This document shows, one piece after another, positions 7,733 to 14,893 of a stretch of 27,846 nt of DNA (its first letter is position 1; each line of letters starts with the position of its first letter). Source of the DNA: an uncultured Lachnospiraceae bacterium (GTDB taxonomy: Bacteria > Bacillota > Clostridia > Lachnospirales > Lachnospiraceae); NCBI GenBank assembly GCA_910586255.1, contig CAJUHR010000027.1:45502-73347 (forward strand). The letters run 5' to 3'. Position numbers and translations under genes: made by a program. The notes beneath the pieces are model-generated. The model was not told the DNA's origin, did not search any database, and saw only the letters and a list, made by a program, of their open reading frames with translations.

Positions 7733-7912
7733 ATGGCTACAAGATTGATTATAGATGGAAATGCAGTTTATGAGATCGATGAGGATTGTCAGGAATATCA
7801 GAGAAAAAGAAGCAAATGTCAGGGCAGGGGACGATGCCGGGAATGTGGAGGCGGGCTCCGAAAGGAAGAAACAGACAGGAAGAAAGAAGCTGCCGGAGAA
7901 AGAAGCATTTAG
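7733..7912 (+). CDS. Small Cys/Arg-rich protein, 59 residues
   Basis: The start is set by TAGGAGG 9 bases before the ATG at 7733. TATAAT at 7679-7684 is a fair -10 box upstream. Translation gives MATRLIIDGNAVYEIDEDC, then a basic stretch with Cys at 19, 29, 35 and 38 (CREC ending the set), then a Lys/Glu-rich tail ending in ERSI. The four Cys could bind a metal, but the spacing is not a textbook zinc finger. I do not know a function. The strong ribosome site, promoter-like sequence and compact size make a real gene likely. It lies between two minus-strand transcription units. Confidence 0.65.
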   Translation: MATRLIIDGNAVYEIDEDCQEYQRKRSKCQGRGRCRECGGGLRKEETDRKKEAAGERSI

Positions 7913-7939
7913 ATATACCTGAATAGGACGGATTTTTTG

Positions 7940-7970
7940 ACAAGGGAAAGCCCCCTCACCCTGAGGGGGC
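7940..7970 (-). terminator. Terminator of the Cys-rich minus-strand gene
   Basis: GCCCCCTCA (7950-7958) and TGAGGGGGC (7962-7970) form a perfect 9-pair stem with a 3-base loop. On the minus strand it is followed by TTTCCCTT, so it best serves the gene ending at 7993. It also lies 38 bases after the plus-strand gene ending at 7912 and may stop that transcript too, though no T-tract follows on that side. A second short stem (ACCCT/AGGGT) sits at 7975-7991. Confidence 0.7.
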
Positions 7971-7992
7971 CCAACCCTTTGCCGGAGGGTCT

Positions 7993-8238
7993 TTAGCAGA
8001 AGAAGCCGCCATTGCCGCCACAGCAGCACAGAAGAAGGATGATCCAGATCCAGTCGCAGCCGTTTCCGCATCCAAAGCTGAAGCAATTGTTATGTTCACA
8101 TCCACATCCGCATCCGTTGCCATTACCGCTGCAGCAGCACAGAATCAGGATCAGCCAGATGATGTTGCACCCGCTTCCTCCCCCGTTACAATTGCAGTTG
8201 CAGTCACATCCGCAGTTTGTTGCCGCCAAATCGCTCAT
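7993..8238 (-). CDS. Cys/Gly-rich small protein with two hydrophobic CCC segments (high-cysteine HCB-like)
   Basis: An 81-residue protein with about 19 Cys. It has an internal duplication: GCNIIWLILILCCCSGNGNG and GCDWIWIILLLCCCGGNGG, each a short hydrophobic run ending in three Cys followed by Gly/Asn. The N-terminus has alternating Cys (GCDCNCNCN). GGAGGA precedes the ATG by 6 bases on the minus strand. Proteins of this look are annotated in Clostridia as chorion-class high-cysteine HCB protein 13 and are thought to be spore-coat or cross-linked surface components. That is a resemblance, not a demonstrated role. A CATATGAT about 35 bases before the start resembles a sporulation sigma-E/K -10 box, but this is weak evidence. 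Confidence 0.75.
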   Translation of the reverse strand: MSDLAATNCGCDCNCNCNGGGSGCNIIWLILILCCCSGNGNGCGCGCEHNNCFSFGCGNGCDWIWIILLLCCCGGNGGFFC

Positions 8239-8374
8239 ACCAGTTCCTCCAAGAATTATTTACAATTCATCATATGTCAGGCTGCATGTCATAGTTTCCG
8301 GTTTTTTGAAAGTTTTTCAGAACAAAAGGAGCGGAAAGGAAAGCAGGAAGGGAAATTGTGATAAATATCCAAAA

Positions 8375-8412
8375 AAAAAGGGATTATTTAAAAAAAATTT
8401 AATTCCCTTTTT
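8375..8412. other. A/T-rich inverted repeat upstream of the VanW gene
   Basis: AAAAAGGGA (8375-8383) and TCCCTTTTT (8404-8412) form a 9-pair stem with a 20-base A/T loop. It looks like a two-way terminator between divergent genes. No gene is seen that would need it, so it may insulate the two promoters. The remainder of 8239-8374 shows no gene. Confidence 0.45.
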
Positions 8413-8421
8413 GACAAATTG

Positions 8422-8430
8422 TGTTATACT
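8422..8430 (+). promoter_or_regulatory. Extended -10 promoter for the VanW gene
   Basis: TG-T-TATACT (8422-8430) is an extended -10 box. The TTGACA at 8411-8416 is only 8 bases away, too close to act as its -35. A start near 8437 would give a leader of about 78 bases. Confidence 0.5.
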
Positions 8431-8452
8431 TTTAAGAGCATGAAAATAAACA

Positions 8453-8487
8453 GGGGATGCCATAAGGGAAAGATTTATGGCATTTCC
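8453..8487 (+). promoter_or_regulatory. Leader hairpin before the VanW gene
   Basis: The arms 8453-8465 and 8475-8487 form 13 pairs (two G-U) around a 9-base loop. The stem lies in the predicted leader, 27 bases before the start codon and outside the ribosome site. No T-tract follows, so it is not a terminator. It may stabilise the message or bind a regulator. Confidence 0.5.
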
Positions 8488-8514
8488 TATAAATATAGAG
8501 AATGGGTGAAAACT

Positions 8515-10470
8515 ATGAGCAGGTATGACGAGGATCAAATGTATGGCACAGGCCGTTCACGGGCAAGGGGTGGCTCAAGGGGGAATGGAAGCTCATCCAG
8601 GGGGAGTACTTCCCGAAGCAGTGGCAGCGGTTCAAGGGGAAGCTCCCACAGCACTTCGCGAAGCCCTTCGTCAAGAAGCGCTTCTTCCCGGGGAAGTTCT
8701 GGCAGAGGCACTGCTTCCCGGGGGGGAAGCAGCTACCATGGAAGTGGGGGATATGGTTCCAGTCATGGAAAGAAGCATCGGAGAGCCAGGACGGATTACA
8801 GTAAAATCGCGATTGGCGGTGTTCTTTTGATAGCTGCCATTACCCTGATTGTTTTTTTTATGCGGGGCATGGACGGGGAGAAACCAGGCGAGGAAAGTCA
8901 GACCGAGACCAGCTCTGTTGAGGAGACCGAGCTTTTGAAGGAGGTTACGGTAGATGGAGTGAATATTACCGGCATGTCCAGAGAGGAAGCCAGAGCGGCT
9001 ATTTTAGAGAACTATCCCTGGGCTATGACAGTCACCTGGCAGGAGGATACCTATGAGGTGATGGATTTGATGGCCGGCAAGGTAGATAAGCTTTTGACAG
9101 AGATTTATGCCGGTGAGCCCGGAGAAAAGTATTCTCTGGATACCAGCGGTTTGGAGGAGGCCGCAGCGGCAGAGGCGGCCAAGGCAGCTGCTAAGTGGGA
9201 CAAGGTGGCAAAGAACGGTTCCATTTCCAGCTATGACAAGGAGACGGATCAATTTCTATTTACCGGTGCGGAAGAAGGACAGGCTCTGGACCAGGAGAAG
9301 TTGACAAAGGATATTCTGGGAGCCTTAAAGAAGAAAGATTTTGATGCAAAGCTGACCGCTTCCATGGATTCGGTGGAGCCGGAGTTCAGTGAGGAGACGG
9401 CAAAGGAAAAGTATAAGACCATTTCCACTTTTACCACCAAGACCACCTCCAACAGCAAGCGAAACACCAATGTAAAGCTGTCTGCAGAGGCGATTAATGG
9501 AACGGTCTTGCAGCCCGGGGAGGAGTTTTCCTTTAATGAGACGGTTGGGCAGAGAACAGAGGCAAAGGGCTATAAGGGTGCTGCTGCCTATAATAACGGA
9601 GAAGTGGTGGAGGAGATCGGCGGAGGTGTCTGTCAGACCTCATCTACCTTATACAACGCAGTGTTAAAGGCGGGATTAAAGACCACAAAGCGCCAGTCCC
9701 ACACCTATGAACCCTCTTATGTGACACCGGGAACGGATGCCACTGTCAGCTGGAACGGACCGGATTACCGGTTTGTAAACAATTCCAGCGCTGCTATCGG
9801 AATCCGGGCCAGATATTCGGATCAGACCATCACGGTCTCTATTTATGGAGTGCCGGTTCTGGAGGAAGGGGTGACCTATTCCTTAAAGTCCAAAAAGCTG
9901 AAGGATTTAGATCCGCCGGCGCCTGCCTATGAGGAGGATCCGACCCTGGAGCCTGGGGTGGAGAAGCAAAAAAGCGGAGGAAGCCGGGGAAGCTATTGGG
10001 AGACCCGTCTGGTAGTCAAAAAGGGTGAGGAGATTATCAGCCAGGATGTGGACCATGTGGTAACCTACAAGGGCCATGCGCCGGTGGTTCTGCGGAATAC
10101 CTCAGGAAGCGTGGCGCCTACAGAGTCTGTTCCGGATGAGAGCGCCATCAACCCCAGCGAGGCACCTTCCATTGCACCGGAGGGAGCAGGAGATGGATTT
10201 ACTCAGCCGGGCGGACAGGGAACAGGCAGCGGAGGCTCTTCTGGAGGCCCGGGGGTTAATGATCAGGGAAGCAGCAATCCGGGAGGCAACGCTGTGGGCG
10301 AGGCGCCCGGAGGGGGGAATACCTCTGTCACTCCCACAACCCAGGCGCCGCCTGTACCCACTACCGCGCAGCAGACCACACCCACCACCGCGGCGGTTCC
10401 GAGTGTTCCCACCGCGGCAGAGCCAGAAGGCAATGTGCCGCCTATGGTGGTTCCGATGCCGGGAAACTGA
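8515..10470 (+). CDS. VanW family membrane-anchored cell-wall protein
   Basis: With the start at 8515 (weak site GGGTGA 7 bases upstream) the protein has 651 residues. Residues 1-95 are a disordered Ser/Arg/Gly-rich cytosolic tail with RGS and RSS repeats, ending GKKHRRARTDY. A membrane helix follows at about 97-117. An outer region at about 150-270 resembles the peptidoglycan-binding-like domain (PF12229), and VanW (PF04294) covers about 338-445, with FSFNETVG, YNNGEVVEEIGGGVCQTSSTLYNA and SHTYEPSYV. A short beta region (TRLVVKKGEEI) resembles G5. The last 100 residues are a Gly/Ser then Pro/Thr-rich tail. VanW proteins are common in Firmicutes and thought to act at the cell wall; the activity is unknown. 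It is transcribed alone, closed by a terminator at 10499. An in-frame ATG at 8446 is less likely because it has no ribosome site. Confidence 0.88.
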   Translation: MSRYDEDQMYGTGRSRARGGSRGNGSSSRGSTSRSSGSGSRGSSHSTSRSPSSRSASSRGSSGRGTASRGGSSYHGSGGYGSSHGKKHRRARTDYSKIAIGGVLLIAAITLIVFFMRGMDGEKPGEESQTETSSVEETELLKEVTVDGVNITGMSREEARAAILENYPWAMTVTWQEDTYEVMDLMAGKVDKLLTEIYAGEPGEKYSLDTSGLEEAAAAEAAKAAAKWDKVAKNGSISSYDKETDQFLFTGAEEGQALDQEKLTKDILGALKKKDFDAKLTASMDSVEPEFSEETAKEKYKTISTFTTKTTSNSKRNTNVKLSAEAINGTVLQPGEEFSFNETVGQRTEAKGYKGAAAYNNGEVVEEIGGGVCQTSSTLYNAVLKAGLKTTKRQSHTYEPSYVTPGTDATVSWNGPDYRFVNNSSAAIGIRARYSDQTITVSIYGVPVLEEGVTYSLKSKKLKDLDPPAPAYEEDPTLEPGVEKQKSGGSRGSYWETRLVVKKGEEIISQDVDHVVTYKGHAPVVLRNTSGSVAPTESVPDESAINPSEAPSIAPEGAGDGFTQPGGQGTGSGGSSGGPGVNDQGSSNPGGNAVGEAPGGGNTSVTPTTQAPPVPTTAQQTTPTTAAVPSVPTAAEPEGNVPPMVVPMPGN

Positions 10471-10498
10471 TAATTGCCAATTTTAACAAAATAAAAAG

Positions 10499-10536
10499 AG
10501 AAGATATCTTCATGATGGAGGATATCTTCTTTTTTT
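10499..10536 (+). terminator. Terminator of the VanW gene
   Basis: AGAAGATATC (10499-10508) pairs perfectly with GATATCTTCT (10521-10530), followed by six T. Confidence 0.92.
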
Positions 10537-10590
10537 CAGTATTGTACGCGAAATAGTACGTGGTTTTTGCGTTTTTTCTGGTTTTCATGT

Positions 10591-10618
10591 TTGCAAATTG
10601 ATAAAAAGTTGCTATAAT
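10591..10618 (+). promoter_or_regulatory. Strong promoter of nifJ
   Basis: TTGCAA (10591-10596), a 16-base spacer, then TATAAT (10613-10618) preceded by TGC, which adds an extended -10. The same two hexamers and spacer occur at the minus-strand promoter near 22801-22828. Confidence 0.8.
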
Positions 10619-10628
10619 AAAAGACAGG

Positions 10629-10649
10629 GTTCCGGGGCATTTCCGGAAC
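10629..10649 (+). promoter_or_regulatory. 5' hairpin at the start of the nifJ message
   Basis: GTTCCGG (10629-10635) pairs with CCGGAAC (10643-10649) around a 7-base loop, within a few bases of the predicted transcription start. Such 5' stems often protect abundant messages from decay. That role is inferred here. Confidence 0.55.
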
Positions 10650-10682
10650 GAGCAATATTCACATTTGTAGGAGGAAAATCAA

Positions 10683-13600
10683 ATGGCAAGAAAAATGAAA
10701 ACCATGGATGGTAATCAGGCTGCTGCTCATGCTTCGTATGCGTTTACCGAAGTAGCTGCTATGTATCCCATCACCCCCTCTTCCGTTATGCCGGAGCATA
10801 CGGATGAATGGGCGACCGAGGGCAGAAAGAATATTTTCGGCCGCACGGTTCAGATCACTGAGATGCAGTCTGAGGCAGGTGCTGCAGGTGCCGTCCACGG
10901 CTCCCTGGCAGCAGGTGCTCTGACCACCACCTATACCGCTTCCCAGGGTCTGTTACTGATGATTCCTAACCTGTACAAGATTGCCGGTGAGCAGCTTCCG
11001 GGCGTGATCAATGTATCTGCACGTGCTCTGGCCAGCCATGCGCTGTCCATCTTTGGTGATCATTCCGATGTGTATGCCTGCCGTCAGACCGGATGCGCTA
11101 TGCTGTGCGAGTCCAGCGTGCAGGAGGTTATGGACCTGACCGCGGTTGCCCATCTGGCAGCGATCAAGGGCAAGGTTCCGTTTATCAATTTCTTTGATGG
11201 CTTCCGTACATCCCATGAGATCCAGAAGATCGAGGCATGGGACTATGATGACCTGGCTGAGATGGCTGACTGGGATGCCATTGCCGCTTTCCGTAAGCAT
11301 GCTTTAAACCCCAATCATCCCTGCCAGAGAGGTTCAGCTCAGAACCCGGATATTTTCTTCCAGGCAAGAGAGGCCTGCAATCCGTACTATGACGCTCTTC
11401 CGGGGATCGTGCAGGAGTACATGGACAAGGTGAACGAGAAGATCGGCACCGATTATAAGCTGTTCAACTACTATGGCGCCGCTGATGCGGAGCATGTGAT
11501 CGTGGCTATGGGTTCTGTCAATGACACCATTGAAGAGACCATCGATTACATGGTCAAGACCACCGGAGCCAAGGTTGGCGTGGTGAAGGTTCGTCTGTAC
11601 CGCCCGTTCAGCGCTGAGGCCCTGATCGCGGCGATTCCGGATTCCGTGAAGAAGATTTCTGTTCTTGACAGAACCAAAGAGCCGGGATCTTTAGGCGAGC
11701 CGCTTTATCTGGATGTGGTTGCTGCGCTGAAGGGCAGTAAGTTTGACGCTGTGGAGATCGTTTCCGGCCGTTATGGTCTGGGCTCTAAGGATACCACTCC
11801 GGCGCAGATCGTGGCTGTTTACGGCAACAATGAGAAGAAGAGATTCACCATCGGTATCGAGGATGATGTGACCCATTTGTCCCTGCCCTTAGGCGCTCCT
11901 CTTGTCACCACTCCGGAGGGAACCACCAACTGTAAGTTCTGGGGTCTGGGTGCAGACGGTACTGTAGGCGCCAACAAGAACTCCATCAAGATCATCGGCG
12001 ACAACACCGATATGTATGCTCAGGCATATTTTGACTATGATTCCAAGAAGTCCGGCGGTGTGACCATGTCCCACCTGCGTTTCGGACACAAGAAGATCAA
12101 ATCCACCTACCTGATCCGTCAGGCAAACTTTGTGGCCTGTCATAATCCGGCCTATGTGCGCAAATACAACATGGTCCAGGAGCTGGTGGACGGCGGTACC
12201 TTCCTGCTAAACTGCCCCTGGAATGCAGAGGAGTTAGAGACCCATCTGCCAGGCCAGATGAAGAAATTTATCGCTGATCACAACATTAATCTGTACACCA
12301 TTGACGGTGTGAAGATCGGTATTGAGACCGGCATGGGCCCGACCCGTATCAACACCATTTTACAGTCCGCATTCTTTAAGCTGACCGGCATTATCCCGGA
12401 GGAGAAGGCTATCCAGCTGATGAAGGATGCCGCTCAGAAGACCTATGGCCGCAAGGGCGAGGATGTGGTTAAGAAGAACTGGGCTGCTATCGATGCAGGC
12501 GCCCAGGGCGTTGTGAAGGTAGAGGTTCCCGCAAGCTGGAAGGATTGCGCGGATGAGGGCCTGGATTACAAGGTAGTGACCGAGGGAAGAAAGGATGTTA
12601 TTGACTTTGTCAACAATGTACAGACCAAGGTCAGCGCTCAGGAGGGCAACAGCCTGCCTGTATCTGCATTTAACGAGTATGTGGATGGTTCCACCCCCTC
12701 CGGTTCTGCCGCTTACGAGAAGCGCGGTATCGCGGTGAATGTGCCGGTTTGGAATCCGGACAATTGTATCCAGTGTAATTTCTGTTCTTATGTATGTCCT
12801 CATGCGGTTATCCGTCCGGTGGCTATGACTGCCGATGAGGCTTTAAAGGCTCCGGAAGGCATGAAGATGCTGCCTATGACCGGCATGGCAGATTACAAGT
12901 TTGCCATCACCGTGTCTGCTCTTGACTGTACCGGATGCGGCTCCTGTGCCAATGTCTGCCCGGGTAAGAAGGGGGAGAAGGCTCTTACCATGGACAAGCT
13001 GGCAGACCATATGGATGCACAGCCGGTTTATGATTTCGGCCAGACCGTGACCATCAAGCAGGATGTGATTGACAAGTTTAAAGAGACCACAGTAAAGGGA
13101 AGCCAGTTCAAGCAGCCGCTGCTTGAGTTCTCCGGCGCGTGTGCAGGCTGCGGTGAGACCCCGTATGCCAAGCTGATCACCCAGCTGTTTGGTGACAGAA
13201 TGTATATTGCCAATGCAACAGGATGTTCCTCCATCTGGGGCAACTCCTCACCCTCCACTCCTTACACTGTAAATGCCAAGGGACAGGGCCCGGCATGGGA
13301 TAACTCCCTGTTTGAGGACAATGCAGAGTTCGGATTTGGTATGCTTCTGGCTCAGAACGCAATCCGTGACGAGCTGAAGGAGAAGGTTGAGATGGTAGCT
13401 GCCAATGACCAGTCTACCGAGGAAATTAAGGCTGCCTGCAAGGAGTGGCTGGATACCTTCGGTATCGGTGCTCTCAACGGAAGCGCTACAGACAAGCTGG
13501 TTGCAGCTCTGGAAGGCATTGACTGCCCGACCTGCAAGTACATTGTTGCCAATAAGGATTTCCTGGCCAAGAAGTCCCAGTGGATCTTCGGCGGTGACGG

Positions 13601-14222
13601 ATGGGCTTATGATATCGGCTTCGGCGGCGTGGATCACGTGCTGGCAAGCGGCAAGGATATCAATATCATGGTTTACGATACCGAGGTTTATTCCAATACC
13701 GGCGGTCAGTCCTCCAAGGCTACAAAGACCGGTGCGGTTGCTCAGTTCGCGGCCGGCGGTAAGGAGACCAAGAAGAAAGATCTGGCAAGCATTGCCATGT
13801 CCTATGGCTATGTGTATGTAGCACAGATTTCCATGGGTGCTGACTATGCTCAGACCGTAAAGGCGATTGCAGAGGCAGAGGCTTATCCGGGTCCGTCCCT
13901 GATCTTAGCCTACGCTCCCTGTATCAACCATGGTATCAAGAAGGGAATGAGCAAGGCTCAGACCGAGGAGAAGCTGGCTGTTGAGACTGGTTACTGGAAC
14001 AATTTCCGCTTCAACCCGGCTGCTGAGAAGAAGTTCACCTTAGACAGCAAGGCTCCCAACATGGAGGGCTATCAGGACTTCTTGAAGGGTGAAGTGCGTT
14101 ACGCTTCCCTGGCTATGAAGAATCCGGAGAGAGCTGCCAAGCTGTTCGAGAAGAATGAGGCTGAGGCGAAGGAGAGATATGAGTATCTGTCCAAGCTGGT
14201 TAATCTGTACGGAAATGAATAA
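10683..14222 (+). CDS. nifJ: Pyruvate:ferredoxin (flavodoxin) oxidoreductase, single chain
   Basis: A 1179-residue homodimer-type enzyme that converts pyruvate, CoA and oxidised ferredoxin to acetyl-CoA, CO2 and reduced ferredoxin. It is the central energy step in fermenting Clostridia. Domain order is as in Desulfovibrio PFOR: N-terminal YPITPSSVMPEHTDEW, a CoA-binding middle, a ferredoxin domain with CIQCNFCSYVCP (about 695) and CTGCGSCANVCP (about 748), then the thiamine-binding domain with CAGCGE (about 819), the GDGWAYDIG motif (about 971) and YSNTGGQ. The C-terminal region holds APCINHG. Length is normal. TAGGAGG precedes the ATG. Codon use is strongly biased, as in highly expressed genes. 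It stands alone between its own promoter and terminator. Confidence 0.97.
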   Translation: MARKMKTMDGNQAAAHASYAFTEVAAMYPITPSSVMPEHTDEWATEGRKNIFGRTVQITEMQSEAGAAGAVHGSLAAGALTTTYTASQGLLLMIPNLYKIAGEQLPGVINVSARALASHALSIFGDHSDVYACRQTGCAMLCESSVQEVMDLTAVAHLAAIKGKVPFINFFDGFRTSHEIQKIEAWDYDDLAEMADWDAIAAFRKHALNPNHPCQRGSAQNPDIFFQAREACNPYYDALPGIVQEYMDKVNEKIGTDYKLFNYYGAADAEHVIVAMGSVNDTIEETIDYMVKTTGAKVGVVKVRLYRPFSAEALIAAIPDSVKKISVLDRTKEPGSLGEPLYLDVVAALKGSKFDAVEIVSGRYGLGSKDTTPAQIVAVYGNNEKKRFTIGIEDDVTHLSLPLGAPLVTTPEGTTNCKFWGLGADGTVGANKNSIKIIGDNTDMYAQAYFDYDSKKSGGVTMSHLRFGHKKIKSTYLIRQANFVACHNPAYVRKYNMVQELVDGGTFLLNCPWNAEELETHLPGQMKKFIADHNINLYTIDGVKIGIETGMGPTRINTILQSAFFKLTGIIPEEKAIQLMKDAAQKTYGRKGEDVVKKNWAAIDAGAQGVVKVEVPASWKDCADEGLDYKVVTEGRKDVIDFVNNVQTKVSAQEGNSLPVSAFNEYVDGSTPSGSAAYEKRGIAVNVPVWNPDNCIQCNFCSYVCPHAVIRPVAMTADEALKAPEGMKMLPMTGMADYKFAITVSALDCTGCGSCANVCPGKKGEKALTMDKLADHMDAQPVYDFGQTVTIKQDVIDKFKETTVKGSQFKQPLLEFSGACAGCGETPYAKLITQLFGDRMYIANATGCSSIWGNSSPSTPYTVNAKGQGPAWDNSLFEDNAEFGFGMLLAQNAIRDELKEKVEMVAANDQSTEEIKAACKEWLDTFGIGALNGSATDKLVAALEGIDCPTCKYIVANKDFLAKKSQWIFGGDGWAYDIGFGGVDHVLASGKDINIMVYDTEVYSNTGGQSSKATKTGAVAQFAAGGKETKKKDLASIAMSYGYVYVAQISMGADYAQTVKAIAEAEAYPGPSLILAYAPCINHGIKKGMSKAQTEEKLAVETGYWNNFRFNPAAEKKFTLDSKAPNMEGYQDFLKGEVRYASLAMKNPERAAKLFEKNEAEAKERYEYLSKLVNLYGNE

Positions 14223-14245
14223 AAAGCTGCACAGAGTGTAAAGGT

Positions 14246-14285
14246 ATAAAGCCCCCCGCATCGGAGACGGTGTGGGGGGCTTTAT
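14246..14285 (+). terminator. Strong terminator of nifJ with a GAGA tetraloop
   Basis: ATAAAGCCCCCC pairs with GGGGGGCTTTAT, and the inner bases continue the stem (a few G-U pairs) up to a GAGA loop of the GNRA class. The stem is close to 18 pairs. The tail is ATAAAAATAT, so termination rests more on stem strength than on a T-tract; on the opposite strand it has its own short T run. Confidence 0.85.
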
Positions 14286-14368
14286 AAAAATATAGTGATT
14301 CAGGCTAAGGAAGCGGCATTTTAAGAAAAACGTTTTCGGGAGCATTCAAAAAGAAAGGAAGATTTCCC

Positions 14369-14818
14369 ATGAGCAAGATTGACGTGGTAAGAGCAGCAAT
14401 GGTAGAGGCCATGAAGGCAAAGGACAAGGCCCGCAAGGATGCCCTGTCCATGCTTTTGTCAGCGCTGAAGAATGCCCAGATAGATAAGCGGGCAGACTTG
14501 ACAGAGGAAGAGGAAAATGCCATTGTAAAGAAGGAGATCCGCCAGACTCAGGAGACTTACGATTCGGCGCCGGCGGACCGGGAGGATATCCGGGCAGAGG
14601 CGGCAGGAAGAATTGCCGTATATAAGGAATTTGCTCCGGAAGATATGAATGTGGAGCAGATTAAGGAAGTGATCGCCGGTGTGCTGGCTGAGCTGGGGAT
14701 TGAGACTCCCACAGGAGGGGATAAGGGAAGAATCATGAAGGTTCTGATGCCAAAGGTGAAAGGAAAGGCGGACGGAAAGCTGGTCAATGAGACTTTGGCA
14801 GCAATGATGAAGAAGTGA
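14369..14818 (+). CDS. yqeY: GatB/YqeY domain protein
   Basis: A 149-residue helical protein of the YqeY family (PF09424), related to the tail domain of the GatB subunit of the tRNA amidotransferase. Family marks are the N-terminal DALSMLLSALKNAQID, the middle KKEIRQTQETYDSA and the C-terminal GGDKGRIMKVLMPKVKGKADGKLVN. It may bind tRNA or a tRNA-linked enzyme; the role of stand-alone YqeY is not settled. AAGGAAG lies 7 bases before the ATG. It follows the nifJ terminator and runs toward pepV, which has its own promoter-like sequence in the 75-base gap. Confidence 0.9.
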   Translation: MSKIDVVRAAMVEAMKAKDKARKDALSMLLSALKNAQIDKRADLTEEEENAIVKKEIRQTQETYDSAPADREDIRAEAAGRIAVYKEFAPEDMNVEQIKEVIAGVLAELGIETPTGGDKGRIMKVLMPKVKGKADGKLVNETLAAMMKK

Positions 14819-14842
14819 GAAGCATGATTTTTTGTGAAGGGA

Positions 14843-14872
14843 TTGAAAAAGTGGGTTTTGTCTGGCTAATAT
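14843..14872 (+). promoter_or_regulatory. Candidate promoter of pepV
   Basis: TTGAAA (14843-14848), an 18-base spacer and TATAAT-like TAATAT (14867-14872), 22 bases before the start codon. This implies a very short leader that contains the TAGGAGGG ribosome site. Confidence 0.5.
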
Positions 14873-14893
14873 TAAATATAGGAGGGAAGCTGG

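Noticed and set aside
8411..8416. TTGACA as the -35 box of the VanW promoter
   Set aside because: It is only 8 bases from TATACT, and no -10-like sequence lies 16-18 bases downstream of it.
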